Shown: one piece after another, positions 55,763 to 64,000 of the stretch | Numbering within the stretch: position 1 is the first letter of the stretch | Layout of the letters: every line of letters starts with the position of its first letter | From: Colwellia psychrerythraea 34H | Lineage (GTDB): Bacteria; Pseudomonadota; Gammaproteobacteria; Enterobacterales; Alteromonadaceae | Reading direction: 5' to 3' | DNA length: 64,000 nucleotides | NCBI RefSeq assembly: GCF_000012325.1 | Contig: NC_003910.7 | Location: 4,464,001 to 4,528,000 of the forward strand | Notes under the pieces: model-generated | Told to the model about the DNA's origin: nothing | What the model saw: only the letters and a program-made list of their open reading frames with translations | Databases searched by the model: none | Translations under genes and position numbers: made by a program

Positions 55763-56749
55763 TTAAATTTCTGTTGCGCCAACATCATCGACTTTACACA
55801 CATGGACAAAGCCTAATGCTGTTTGTAAATAGTTCTCTTGTAACCATAAGGCAAATTGCTCTGCTTGTTTTTCGCTATCACAAACACAAAATAGTGTCGG
55901 CCCTGAGCCTGAAATTCCAACGGCTAACGCCCCTTGCGAGCTTAAATAATCTCGAGAGGCTTTATATTTTGGTAACAAATCTGTGCGATATGGTTCTGCA
56001 ATCACATCGGTTAGTACTGAGAATGCTTGGCTTTTATCTTGGCGATGACATGCATCAACAAATGTCGCTAAGTTTTGACCATAGCTGATAACGTCGCTAC
56101 GACTATAAGTTGTAGGTAGAACCTCTCTGGCTGCTTTAGTTGATACCTCAATACCAGGATACGCCATTACATAATAGCAATCATCGAAACTAGGTAAAAT
56201 GCGCGAGATCACATTTTCATCCGGAACCATTAATTGCAAACCACCTAAATAACATGGCGCAACATTATCATAATGTAAGCTGCCACTAATTTGTGCTTCC
56301 ATTTGGCCTGTCATTTTTAATACGACATTTTCAGAAAAGCTAAAATTATGGTATTTAGCATAAAACGCATTCAAGGAGGCTAGTGCTGCGACAACAGAAC
56401 AGGCACTTGATCCTAAACCGCTGCCAACAGGCATTTTTTTATCTAAAGTAATGGCAACAAAAACAGGTGTTTGTTTCACACTGATTAATTGCTCATTAAA
56501 CAATAATAGGCAAGACCAAACAATATTGTCTTCCTTATTACTTGGTAACTTATCAGCAAAGTTACCGATAACTGTTAGGCTATTGTCATTGCTAGTTGTT
56601 GCATTTACAGTGACCACATCGCCTAATAATGTACCATCTACCGGCTTTACTGCCAGCCCTAAAACATCAAAGCCTACACTAACATTACCTATAGAGGCCG
56701 GTGCAAATACCGAAACACTTTTATTAACATTGGTATTACTAACTGACAT
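55763..56749 (-). CDS. thrB: homoserine kinase
   Basis: ThrB phosphorylates homoserine; it is a GHMP kinase. From the ATG at 56749 it has 328 residues (E. coli 310). Motif 1 is VFAPASIGNVSVGFDVLG, and the ATP loop is MPVGSGLGSSACSVVAALA. The C-terminal motif is GISGSGPTLFCV. The ATG overlaps the thrA stop by one base (TAATG), which suggests translational coupling. An in-frame ATG at 56767 would overlap thrA more and adds residues without family support. Confidence 0.96.
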   Translation of the reverse strand: MSVSNTNVNKSVSVFAPASIGNVSVGFDVLGLAVKPVDGTLLGDVVTVNATTSNDNSLTVIGNFADKLPSNKEDNIVWSCLLLFNEQLISVKQTPVFVAITLDKKMPVGSGLGSSACSVVAALASLNAFYAKYHNFSFSENVVLKMTGQMEAQISGSLHYDNVAPCYLGGLQLMVPDENVISRILPSFDDCYYVMAYPGIEVSTKAAREVLPTTYSRSDVISYGQNLATFVDACHRQDKSQAFSVLTDVIAEPYRTDLLPKYKASRDYLSSQGALAVGISGSGPTLFCVCDSEKQAEQFALWLQENYLQTALGFVHVCKVDDVGATEI

Positions 56750-59226
56750 TAGTGCTGTTGCTCCCATGCTAAGGTTCTTAATAAATCACCAAAAACACCT
56801 GCAGCTGTAACCGCTGCGCCCGCACCGTAACCGCGTAAAACAAACGGTAAAGGCTGGTAATAACGACTATGAATAGCCAAGGCGTTTTCGCCATCTTTAA
56901 TGCTATATAACGGGTGGTTAATTCCTACAGACTCTATAGAAACTTGGCAATTACCATCAACAATATTACCAATATAACGAAGTACTTTACCTTCTAATTT
57001 TGCACTCGCTACGCGCTCTGCAAAGTCACCATCAAGCTTAGTTAAGTTACTCATAAACTGACTAACATCACCGCTGGCATCAAAATCGTCGGGTAATACT
57101 GACTCAATATTGATATCTGATAACTCTAACTGCATGCCAGCTTCACGAGCCATAATTAATAATTTACGCGCAACGTCCATACCACTTAAGTCATCACGAG
57201 GGTCTGGTTCAGTGAAACCATTTTCTTTAGCAATTGCAGTCGCCTCTGATAACGACATACCCTCTTCTAATTTACCAAACATATAAGATAACGAACCCGA
57301 CAAGACACCTTCGAAACGCTGTAACTCATCGCCCGCTTTAATTAAGCTTTGTAGGGTATCAATAACAGGTAAACCAGCACCGACCGTTGTTTCATATAAG
57401 AAACGACGATTGGTTTTTTGTGCAGTACTACGTAACTCTTGATAATATTCCCAAGAGTCAGTATTTGCTTTTTTATTTGGCGTAACAATATGAAAACCTT
57501 CAGCAAGGTAATCTACATAACTCATTGCTAATGTTTCATTTGACGTTGAGTCAACAAAAACAGGGTTGATTAGATGGTTATCACGAACAAAACCTTTAAG
57601 ATTATCTACATTAACTGCTAGCGCTTCAGTTGCATTCGCCATAGCATCTTGCCAGTTATTTAAGTCGATACCTTCTTTATCAAATACCATGCCTTTCGAG
57701 TTAGCAATACCGTAAACTTTCAAGACAATGTTTTGCTTTTTCAAACTCGCTTGTTGACGAGATATTTGCGCTATTAGCTCACTGCCAACAACACCACAGC
57801 CGACTAAGAAAACATCAATCGTTGGTTTATGAGAAAAGAAGTTCTGGTGACTTACTTTCATCGCATCCATACATTTTCGTTGTTCCACAACAACTGAGAT
57901 ACTGCGCTCCGATGAATCTTGAGCAATAGCAACCACATTAACTCGTGCTTGTGCTAATGAACTAAAGAATTTAGCTGCCACGCCTCGTTGATGGTGCATA
58001 CCATCACCAACAAGTGACACAATTGATAGTTCACCTTTTAGCGCTAACGGTTCAAGTAGGCCATTTAACAGCTCTAATTCAAACTCTTCGTGTAAGCTTT
58101 GTTTAGCACGCGCAGAGTCACTTGAATAAATACAGAAGCTAATGCAATACTCACTAGATGATTGACTAATAAGCACCAAAGAAATATTTTCTCTGCTCAT
58201 AGTTGCGAATACACGGCTCGCCATGCCTACCATGCCTTTCATGCCAGGTCCTGACACGTTTACCATGGTTAAGTCATCAAGGTTAGAAATTGCTTTAACG
58301 CGTTTTTGTTGGTCATTCTCATTGGAAATTAAGGTACCTGGTGCACTTGGGTTACTGGTATTCTTAATTAAACAAGGGATATGATACTGAGCAATTGGTC
58401 CAATTGTTTTTGGGTGTAAAACACTGGCGCCAAAATAAGAGAGCTCCATTGCTTCTTGATACGATAAATAATCGAGTAATTTAGCTTCTTTAATGTAACG
58501 CGGATCTGCGTTATAGACTCCATCTACATCCGTCCAAATCTCACAACACTCAGCGACAGCACAAACAGCTAATACCGCTGCCGAATAATCAGAGCCATTA
58601 CGCCCTAATGTAGTTACTTCTGGCGTACCATCATTGTTGTCCGCATTCACCCCAATAAAGCCTGGCATTAACGATACTTGATTTAATTCAGTGTATTCAT
58701 GCTCAAATTTTTCTTTCGACAACACTAAATCTGCTACTGCATTTAAAGATGACTTGTTGGTATACAAAAACTTTTCTGGTGCTAACAGTGATACTTGTAC
58801 GCTATAAGCTTGTAACACGGCATCAAGTATTGCCACACTTAAACGTTCACCAGTACTGATAATACGGGCACGGATATGATCTGGGCAATAGGTTAGTAAC
58901 ATTGCACCTTGCATATAGCGTGAAATTTGATGTTCATAATTCGCTAACGCTTGCTCACAATGTTGATTGTTAAAGTTGCTTATACTTGCCGATAAATCAT
59001 CAATAATAGTAGTAATTGCACGTTTGAAGTGACCTAAATCTGCCACTACTTTTTCTTCATCGCTAATATTTTCAGTCATAGCAACTAAGTGGTTGGTAAC
59101 CCCTTGTGGGGCCGATACAACAACGGCAAGTTTTGATGATTTGCTTTTATCATGGATAATATCGGCAACTTGACGAAAACGCTCTGCTGAAGCTAGTGAA
59201 GAGCCACCAAATTTAAGTACACGCAT
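56749..59226 (-). CDS. thrA: bifunctional aspartokinase I / homoserine dehydrogenase I
   Basis: ThrA carries out the first and third steps from aspartate to homoserine, and its E. coli homologue is inhibited by threonine. The 825 residues (E. coli 820) comprise aspartokinase (about 1-290, [17 protein letters not shown] and [13 protein letters not shown]), ACT regulatory domains (about 310-460), and homoserine dehydrogenase (about 470-825, with [17 protein letters not shown] and the substrate region [14 protein letters not shown]). It is preceded by a Thr/Ile-rich leader peptide and an attenuator, and followed by coupled thrB. Confidence 0.98.
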   Translation of the reverse strand: MRVLKFGGSSLASAERFRQVADIIHDKSKSSKLAVVVSAPQGVTNHLVAMTENISDEEKVVADLGHFKRAITTIIDDLSASISNFNNQHCEQALANYEHQISRYMQGAMLLTYCPDHIRARIISTGERLSVAILDAVLQAYSVQVSLLAPEKFLYTNKSSLNAVADLVLSKEKFEHEYTELNQVSLMPGFIGVNADNNDGTPEVTTLGRNGSDYSAAVLAVCAVAECCEIWTDVDGVYNADPRYIKEAKLLDYLSYQEAMELSYFGASVLHPKTIGPIAQYHIPCLIKNTSNPSAPGTLISNENDQQKRVKAISNLDDLTMVNVSGPGMKGMVGMASRVFATMSRENISLVLISQSSSEYCISFCIYSSDSARAKQSLHEEFELELLNGLLEPLALKGELSIVSLVGDGMHHQRGVAAKFFSSLAQARVNVVAIAQDSSERSISVVVEQRKCMDAMKVSHQNFFSHKPTIDVFLVGCGVVGSELIAQISRQQASLKKQNIVLKVYGIANSKGMVFDKEGIDLNNWQDAMANATEALAVNVDNLKGFVRDNHLINPVFVDSTSNETLAMSYVDYLAEGFHIVTPNKKANTDSWEYYQELRSTAQKTNRRFLYETTVGAGLPVIDTLQSLIKAGDELQRFEGVLSGSLSYMFGKLEEGMSLSEATAIAKENGFTEPDPRDDLSGMDVARKLLIMAREAGMQLELSDINIESVLPDDFDASGDVSQFMSNLTKLDGDFAERVASAKLEGKVLRYIGNIVDGNCQVSIESVGINHPLYSIKDGENALAIHSRYYQPLPFVLRGYGAGAAVTAAGVFGDLLRTLAWEQQH

Positions 59227-59320
59227 GTTTTCTTCCTTTATAAAGAAATAGTGAATAAAGATACTCTTTGCTTATTGAGCTGTTTAAGCTATTAGAGTTA
59301 ATACTCTTCATTGTAAACGT

Positions 59321-59354
59321 AAAAAAGCCCGTAACCTTTTCAGGTCACGGGCTT
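59321..59354 (-). promoter_or_regulatory. thr operon attenuator terminator
   Basis: On the minus strand, AAGCCCGTGACC, loop TGAAAA, GGTTACGGGCTT (one G-U pair), then a run of T residues. It lies between the leader peptide stop and thrA, the position of a transcription attenuator. Ribosome stalling at the Thr/Ile codons of the leader would be expected to let transcription through. Confidence 0.88.
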
Positions 59355-59378
59355 CGATAAAATTTTTATTTTTACACG

Positions 59379-59453
59379 TTAGCCAGCGACCGCCATCCTA
59401 ATTAGGGTGGTAGTGGTTGTAATAATAGTAATGTGGCTAGTGTTTAATTTCAT
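59379..59453 (-). CDS. thrL: thr operon leader peptide (24 aa)
   Basis: The minus strand from the ATG at 59453 reads 24 codons to TAA: MKLNTSHITI, then ITTTTTLIRM, then AVAG. Seven are Thr (five consecutive) and four are Ile, the two amino acids that control thr operons through leader-peptide attenuation, and a terminator follows 25 nt downstream. E. coli ThrL (21 aa) has the same composition but a different sequence. AAGG lies just upstream of the ATG. A TTGACA box and a 13-bp palindrome (AGTTAC-C-GTAACT at 59471-59483) precede it, though no good -10 is visible. Confidence 0.92.
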   Translation of the reverse strand: MKLNTSHITIITTTTTLIRMAVAG

Positions 59454-59600
59454 AACCTTAAAATGCCTTAAGTTACCGTAACTGTCAATCTTTAATGACA
59501 AATAATATTAAATAAAAAGTTATAATTTATGCATAAAAATTTAATATTAGACAATAACGTATTAGCACAGACACATAGTCATTCTACTTCTACTTCTAAT

Positions 59601-60605
59601 TCAAGAAACAAGTTCCGCAGCATTACATACTTGATTCCGTCCCTGAGATTTTGCTTGATATAAAGCACTGTCTGCTTGGGTAATCAGTTCTTCATAATTA
59701 GACTCTTTGCTACTAAGTTGTGCAACGCCTAAACTGACTGTTACCTTTATCACCTGATCATTATAAGTGAAAGGTGTTGTGGCTATTATTCTACAAATAC
59801 GCTGTGCAAGTTCTATTGCTCCTGCAGAATCTGTCTCAGGTAAAATAATAGCGAACTCTTCTCCACCATAACGCCCAAAGGTATCTTCAACTCTTAATAA
59901 GGTACTTATTAAAGCACTGACCTCAATTAACACCATATCGCCACCTTGATGGCCATAATTATCATTGAGCAATTTAAAATGGTCTAAATCAAGCATTATC
60001 AAGGATAACTTTTTATCATGTCGTCGTGCTTTTGCGTATTCTTGTTCTAGGGAGTCTTGCCAATGCCTTCGATTATAAACTTGAGTTAAACCATCTATAC
60101 GACTTATTTGCGCTATTTCAGCTAAGGTCTTTTGTAATTGCATTTGATAATGACAAGCATCGGTAACATCTTCAATTAAGATACAAATATGTTTGCCGTT
60201 AACATCAGTTTCTATAGGTAGAAAGGTGCAGTTTTGCGCCATAAACTCACTATCTGTCGTGATCGGTCTAGTGTGAGGTAATTCGAATAAGTGATGTCTT
60301 TGTTGCCAGGAACAAAAGCTCGGCGTATTTAATTGTAAAACAGAACTAAGCTTGCGAGATAACCAACGTTGTGGCAGCTCTGGAAATGCACTAAAAATAG
60401 ATTGCCCAATAATACTACCTGGTACTTTATCGGTATGGACCTGTAAAAAACGATTCCAAATAACAATATTAAAATCAGCATCGATTACCAAAACACCGGT
60501 ATTTAATTGGTTAGCAATTTGGCTATTAATTTGTTTAAGAGCCAGCTCATTTACAACCGGTACATCCGAAGCTGTTGGCGTAGTGTGTGATTTAATATCA
60601 GACAT
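59601..60605 (-). CDS. PAS-GGDEF diguanylate cyclase
   Basis: A soluble 334-aa protein. A PAS domain spans about 28-150 (NTGVLVIDADFNIVIWNRFL) and a GGDEF domain about 165-332. The active site is GGEEF (247-251), and the RxxD inhibitory site is intact (Arg238, Asp241), so an active, feedback-controlled cyclase is expected. Its ATG overlaps the stop of the CheC-like gene by one base, and that gene overlaps a receiver gene. The three therefore form one operon, likely a signalling unit. Confidence 0.92.
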   Translation of the reverse strand: MSDIKSHTTPTASDVPVVNELALKQINSQIANQLNTGVLVIDADFNIVIWNRFLQVHTDKVPGSIIGQSIFSAFPELPQRWLSRKLSSVLQLNTPSFCSWQQRHHLFELPHTRPITTDSEFMAQNCTFLPIETDVNGKHICILIEDVTDACHYQMQLQKTLAEIAQISRIDGLTQVYNRRHWQDSLEQEYAKARRHDKKLSLIMLDLDHFKLLNDNYGHQGGDMVLIEVSALISTLLRVEDTFGRYGGEEFAIILPETDSAGAIELAQRICRIIATTPFTYNDQVIKVTVSLGVAQLSSKESNYEELITQADSALYQAKSQGRNQVCNAAELVS

Positions 60606-61213
60606 TAAAATTCTTCCAAAATACGGTCAAGCACATGTTTTATATTCGTTATCGCTGTTTCAGGGATCAATAAGATCATATTGCAATTAAAAGAATAATC
60701 TGTCACTTGATAATTAATATTTACTTTTAATGCTAAATCCCAAGTAAATGGCATTTGTTGTAAATGCTCAGATAAAATTTCCTGTACATTCGGCAGTAAT
60801 TTGGGCGCGTTATAAGACAATTGATTATTAATTTGCTGAGCAAATACATTTAAAAAAGTTGTCGTTAAGATGGAACTAATATCAATTAATTGCTCATCTT
60901 GTGATAATTCATCTGGTTCATATCCCAATAAATCAGCAATTCGACCAGAGTTCTCTTCTTTGTAAACCAATAAAGCCTCACCTCGAATACCTTCATAACC
61001 AAAAAAACCTTGGCTTACAACGGCCACGGTATTTTTCTGTTGACTCAAGGTTTTCATCAAATCTTTAGCTTCTACACTCTCAATACTCGGGACCTTCAAA
61101 TAAACAAAAGTATCTAGATAACGGGCAAGTTGATCACTTGCTTGTCCCATAGCAATATTAATAAGCTCTTGTAAGCAATCTTGTTGGTCTTCAGTTAGGT
61201 GAAATTGATTCAT
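60605..61213 (-). CDS. CheC-like phosphatase-family protein
   Basis: CheC/CheX/FliY proteins dephosphorylate CheY-like receivers. The 202-aa protein has the active-site pattern D-x3-E-x2-N-x22-P in full at Asp12, Glu16, Asn19 and Pro42. The second, symmetry-related helix (SSILTTTFLNVFAQQINNQL) has Thr where the catalytic Glu is expected, so only one site looks competent. It overlaps the receiver gene upstream by 4 bp (ATGA) and the GGDEF gene downstream by 1 bp. The natural reading is that it acts on the adjacent receiver; this is inference. Confidence 0.8.
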   Translation of the reverse strand: MNQFHLTEDQQDCLQELINIAMGQASDQLARYLDTFVYLKVPSIESVEAKDLMKTLSQQKNTVAVVSQGFFGYEGIRGEALLVYKEENSGRIADLLGYEPDELSQDEQLIDISSILTTTFLNVFAQQINNQLSYNAPKLLPNVQEILSEHLQQMPFTWDLALKVNINYQVTDYSFNCNMILLIPETAITNIKHVLDRILEEF

Positions 61214-61575
61214 AAAAGGCCATGTTGGCGCAAATTATTAAGTAATAGATCTGCTTTTACAGGCTTACGCATAAACTCTTTTGCTCCTAGTGCTTTTACC
61301 TTATTTTGCATTTCAGGCTGAATATCTGCTGAAATAACAAAAACACTGCAATTAAGGTTTAATTTTTTTATGCCCTGTAAAACACCAATACCATCAATAC
61401 CCGGCATAGTAAGATCAAGAAAGAGAATTTCGATGCTATTATCACGTAAAATTGTTAGCGCTTCTGCACCATTACAGGCAATCTGAACGGAATCTTTCCA
61501 TTCTTCAGGAAGACTTCTAAGCACTTGCTTTCTGGCCATGTTTGAATCATCACAAATAAGCACCGATGGGCTCAT
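61210..61575 (-). CDS. CheY-like single-domain response regulator
   Basis: A stand-alone receiver of 121 residues: acidic pair DD at 9-10, phospho-acceptor Asp54 in LFLDLTMPGIDG, Ser in VISAD, and Lys in MRKPVKA. There is no output domain. It begins the operon with a CheC-like protein and a PAS-GGDEF cyclase. No histidine kinase gene is close by. The ATG lacks a clear ribosome site; the bases before it (CCCTCCTT) are instead the complement of one. Confidence 0.9.
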   Translation of the reverse strand: MSPSVLICDDSNMARKQVLRSLPEEWKDSVQIACNGAEALTILRDNSIEILFLDLTMPGIDGIGVLQGIKKLNLNCSVFVISADIQPEMQNKVKALGAKEFMRKPVKADLLLNNLRQHGLL

Positions 61576-61727
61576 AGAAGGAGGGACCTTATTTTATTTT
61601 ATTGGTGATAATTTACCCTAAATAAAAGCAATTGTTAATCAACAATTCATTTTTTTAACAATATTATGTAGATAGTTCATTTATAAGTGACAAACTCGTA
61701 CTTTTAACACGAAATCACTCCACTTTG

Positions 61728-61854
61728 TATCTAACTAAATAGATAAAAAAAGAGCATAAGTGCGACGTAACTGACTTCAGATCTACATAAGAGGGGACTA
61801 GTGTTTTGAAATATAAATACTACAAAATATAATAAGTATCTATTTAGTTAGATA
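61728..61854. repeat. 18-bp perfect inverted repeat, possible miniature element
   Basis: TATCTAACTAAATAGATA (61728-61745) and its exact complement (61837-61854) flank 91 bp of non-coding DNA. Each arm is itself nearly palindromic. Outside the arms, ACTTTGTA on the left and TACAAAGT on the right add partial symmetry, which hints at element ends near 61715 and 61890. Confidence 0.55.
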
Positions 61855-61928
61855 GTGAGGTTGAAGGGTAAATACAAAGTAGGTGTAGCTAATGGTTAAT
61901 CAACAACGGCGCATATATGCCATTACAA

Positions 61929-62024
61929 TTAGCCACCAATAATAAAAGAAGCACAAGCAATAGAGAATACCGCTGAGCTGATATAAACCGTGATAATTTT
62001 AATGCTATCGAAATTAATTTTCAT
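61929..62024 (-). CDS. possible 31-aa hydrophobic small protein
   Basis: The ATG at 62024 has AAAAGG 7 nt upstream, and the frame runs 31 codons to TAA. It begins MKINFDSIKIITVYISSAVF and continues as a hydrophobic helix with a central Cys, ending GG. Size and composition fit a single-span membrane peptide. No family is recognised. Chance frames of this length are common in AT-rich DNA, so it is tentative. Confidence 0.35.
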   Translation of the reverse strand: MKINFDSIKIITVYISSAVFSIACASFIIGG

Positions 62025-62172
62025 CACAATGCCTTTTAAAATTTAAATAATAAATAACAGCGAGTTAATGAATTAATTATAATTTATTGCTACAGCAAAA
62101 AGTGTAGTTAAGGGTAGGTATATTGTCCAATTTTGTGACAAAGATCATTGTTCTTCAAATATTTTGTTGGCT

Positions 62173-62928
62173 TTAGTGAGGGTTTTGCCACTGTAATTGC
62201 GATTGATAAGTATTAAGCCATTTTTTGGCAATTTCATAGTTTGGGCAGAATTTTTCAACGAGGTGCCAAAACTCTTTAGAGTGATTTAAATGCTCTAAGT
62301 GGCATAACTCATGAACGATCACATAATCAATAACAGTTAAAGGCGTCATCATTAAGAGGTAATTAAAACTTACTTCACCTCGATTATTACAACTTCCCCA
62401 ACGAGCACGGTACTGACGAATATTTATCGCTGTTGGGCACAAGGATATTTGTTTACTAATCCTTTCAAGGCGCTCACTGAATAACTGTTCAGCTTGCTGT
62501 TTAAAGTAGACTTCGAGTTGTTTTTTTATCTGTTTAGATATTGCTAAAGGATTTATTAACCTAGAATGAATTTTTTCACTTATAGCAACATTAAGTTGCT
62601 TAGTCGTAATTTCTTGATAATTCTTTGGTTCTATTTCAGCAATCACAAGATGGCTAAAATACACCTCAGATTTTTTTGCTATACAGATATTGAGAATGAC
62701 TTTCTCGCCTAAGTAAAGCAAGTTTGAACCTTGACTGAAGTCACAATATTCAGGTGTTTTTTGTTGCTCAGCTAATTTACTACGCAGCCAAGCTGACTTT
62801 TCTTGAATAAAAGTATCAATAAAAGCTGATGTAACATAATGAGGGGCTCTCACAGTCACTTGACCATGTTTAACCTGCAGTGCCAGTGTTTTCCTACGCT
62901 TACTGCGAATAAGTTTATATTCAAGCAT
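62173..62928 (-). CDS. YgjP-type metallopeptidase-domain protein (DUF45/WLM-like)
   Basis: A 251-aa protein with a zincin motif HELCHLEHLNHSKEFW near the C terminus (HExxH plus a third His after a short gap), preceded by ARWGSCNNRGEVSFNYLLMM, the conserved block of the YgjP/DUF45 family. The N-terminal half is beta-rich. E. coli YgjP's role is not firmly established. The gene starts 30 bp after the yebG stop, so it may be in the same LexA-controlled unit. Confidence 0.88.
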   Translation of the reverse strand: MLEYKLIRSKRRKTLALQVKHGQVTVRAPHYVTSAFIDTFIQEKSAWLRSKLAEQQKTPEYCDFSQGSNLLYLGEKVILNICIAKKSEVYFSHLVIAEIEPKNYQEITTKQLNVAISEKIHSRLINPLAISKQIKKQLEVYFKQQAEQLFSERLERISKQISLCPTAINIRQYRARWGSCNNRGEVSFNYLLMMTPLTVIDYVIVHELCHLEHLNHSKEFWHLVEKFCPNYEIAKKWLNTYQSQLQWQNPH

Positions 62929-62958
62929 AGAATGTTAACCGCAACACATCATATTCAC

Positions 62959-63327
62959 TTAACTAGCTTCGCTCAGTTTGGTGGTCGTTACTTTTGCTTT
63001 ACTCTTTTTCGCTTTAGCCGCCGGCTTTTTTATTTCAATTTCAGCAATAGGTAAATCAGTTACTTTTTCAACTGACTTTTTAATGATTGCTTTTGTCGGT
63101 TTTTTTGCTAATAAGGCGACAAGTACTTCTTCTCGATGTTGTGCTAAGAAAATACTCAACTCTTCATTGGCATTATCGCTTAATTCTACCGAAGATTGAG
63201 AGAACATTTGGCTCAAGTTATCAGCCATATCCAACATTTTGTCATATTCATCAGCTGATTTCTTATCCATAAATGTTTTCGCCTCTACCCCGTTTCTAAT
63301 TACTACAAACCGACTTTCAACTGCCAT
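62959..63327 (-). CDS. yebG: YebG-family SOS-response protein
   Basis: YebG is a small LexA-regulated DNA-damage-inducible protein of unclear biochemical role. The 122 residues start MAVESRFVVIRNGVEAKTF and include KKSADEYDKMLDMADNL, matching E. coli YebG in order and spacing. The C terminus is Lys/Ala-rich (KKPAAKAKKSKAKV) and could contact DNA. GGGG 7 nt before the ATG supports the start. A near-consensus LexA box lies 110 bp upstream. Confidence 0.9.
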   Translation of the reverse strand: MAVESRFVVIRNGVEAKTFMDKKSADEYDKMLDMADNLSQMFSQSSVELSDNANEELSIFLAQHREEVLVALLAKKPTKAIIKKSVEKVTDLPIAEIEIKKPAAKAKKSKAKVTTTKLSEAS

Positions 63328-63436
63328 TAGATTTCCCCATTCTTACATTTTGAGCTAATTAAAGGCTCATAACGCTGTTAAAAAATTAACGTTTACATAA
63401 ATAATATTCATCACAATAGCATAATTAGCACTCAAG

Positions 63437-63452
63437 CTGTATATAAAAACAG
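63437..63452. promoter_or_regulatory. LexA (SOS) box upstream of yebG
   Basis: CTGTATATAAAAACAG matches the enterobacterial consensus CTGT-N8-ACAG exactly in its conserved arms, with the usual AT-rich spacer. It lies 110 bp before the yebG ATG. The other direction leads to a DUF3718 gene 329 bp away, a less likely target. Confidence 0.8.
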
Positions 63453-63780
63453 TTAAATATAACTACTTTCAATAAGCCAGATCATTGAAGCTTTAAAAAC
63501 GCGTTAATCATCGCAAGTTTAATAGCCTCTACTGCAACTTTCAGATGTCAATGTATCACCAAATGTAAATATTAATGTCAGTATTAAACAACATTTTCTG
63601 CTGAATAAAAAGGCAATCAATCACTTAGCGAATATACACGTTTTAACGCTTGATTTTTACTTACATCCTCTGGGTAAATGGTTACAACTTTTAACTAAAA
63701 AGAGTCCACTATTATGGTGTGCCTTGCATAACAGGGCCAAATAAAAACTAACGATATAAAATAAACCTATGGAGAACTAC

Positions 63781-64000
63781 CATGACTACTTTCAAAAAAA
63801 CCTTACTTGCTCTTGCCGCTACTTTACCTTTATTAGCTATTAGTTTACCCAGCCAAGCAGCAATGACTCCCTATATGGAAAAAGCCTTGATAGATGTTTG
63901 TAAAGCCGCTAAGAGCAATAGTGTTATAAAGTTCAAAGGCACAACTAAATATTATCGCTTAAAAACTAAAACAGTTGCGTTGAAATTAATGTGTAACGGT
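63781..64000 (+). CDS. secreted DUF3718-like protein, N-terminal part (cut by window edge)
   Basis: GGAG 7 nt upstream supports the ATG at 63781. The 73 visible codons begin with a signal peptide (MTTFKKTLLALAATLPLLAI, cleaved near SQA-AM). A region with Cys residues at VCKAAKSNS and LMCNG follows, the spacing seen in small periplasmic DUF3718 proteins of Alteromonadales. Function unknown. The gene continues past position 64000. Confidence 0.75.

Larger units (their letters stand above)
61576..62172. other. 597-bp gap with a large inverted repeat and a tiny ORF
   Basis: It holds the 18-bp inverted repeat at 61728-61854 and the 31-codon ORF at 61929-62024. The remainder is AT-rich without clear promoters or terminators. 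Confidence 0.55.

Noticed and set aside
59478..59500. TTGACA before thrL as a -35 element of the thr promoter
   Set aside because: At 17-nt spacing the -10 would be CATTTT at the leader start codon, so transcription would begin inside thrL.
1..64000. tRNA, rRNA, CRISPR arrays, prophage or integrase genes
   Set aside because: I looked for cloverleaf-like GTTCRA arms, regular short repeats with spacers, and integrase or transposase motifs, and saw none.

Overview
The window is an ordinary, AT-rich chromosomal segment of a gammaproteobacterium of the order Alteromonadales. Gene content, protein sequences and small dispersed repeats fit Colwellia or a close relative best; this is inferred from protein resemblance and synteny, since no search could be run. 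I saw no prophage, integron, CRISPR array, rRNA or tRNA. Most genes are recognisable core or marine-heterotroph genes. The unusual material lies mainly between genes: two families of short terminal-inverted-repeat elements, a pair of co-varying hairpins behind guaB and guaA, a threonine attenuator, and two very small ORFs.

Layout. 1-3174: recQ (cut by the left edge), selO and a Fax/metaxin-like GST, all minus and nearly contiguous. 3378-7464: ridA, guaA, guaB (minus). 7685-11232: xseA and a membrane diguanylate cyclase (plus), converging on a PilZ gene (minus). 11330-22456: the conserved minus-strand block ndk, rlmN, pilF, rodZ, ispG, hisS, yfgM, bamB, der, with a 267-bp element and a terminator wedged between bamB and der. 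23165-29425: a polytopic permease, an acyl-CoA ligase, and a hybrid kinase with an OmpR-type regulator (plus). 29556-37374: malic enzyme, iscX with a 41-aa small protein upstream, an Lrp regulator, a porin, a DUF2164 protein, an M3 peptidase lipoprotein and an EF-hand protein. 37728-41248: glrK-qseG-glrR. 41631-49306: a TPR-sulfotransferase, a TonB-dependent receptor, a Sel1 protein, an esterase and a LysR regulator (minus). 49522-53019: thioredoxin, NnrS, a 2-hydroxyacid dehydrogenase and a GNAT enzyme (plus). 53069-59453: a small unknown gene, ung, and the thrL-thrABC operon (minus). 59601-61575: a receiver / CheC-like / PAS-GGDEF operon (minus). 61929-63327: a tiny ORF, a YgjP-type metallopeptidase and yebG behind a LexA box. 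63781 to the right edge: a secreted DUF3718 protein, truncated.

How genes work together. guaB and guaA make GMP from IMP. The ndk-der block joins nucleotide supply, rRNA/tRNA methylation, pilus assembly, cell shape, isoprenoid synthesis, histidine charging, outer-membrane assembly and ribosome assembly, in an order shared by many gammaproteobacteria. glrK/qseG/glrR is a sigma-54-linked envelope signalling system. thrABC turns aspartate into threonine under leader-peptide attenuation. Three c-di-GMP genes occur: two cyclases with GGEEF active sites and RxxD inhibitory sites, and one PilZ effector.

No clear new multi-gene system was found. The best candidates for undescribed biology are the arm-switching hairpins at guaA/guaB, the dispersed elements with a fixed 11-codon mini-ORF, the CPFC small membrane protein beside iscX, the PilF-LysM fusion, and the receiver/CheC/GGDEF operon.
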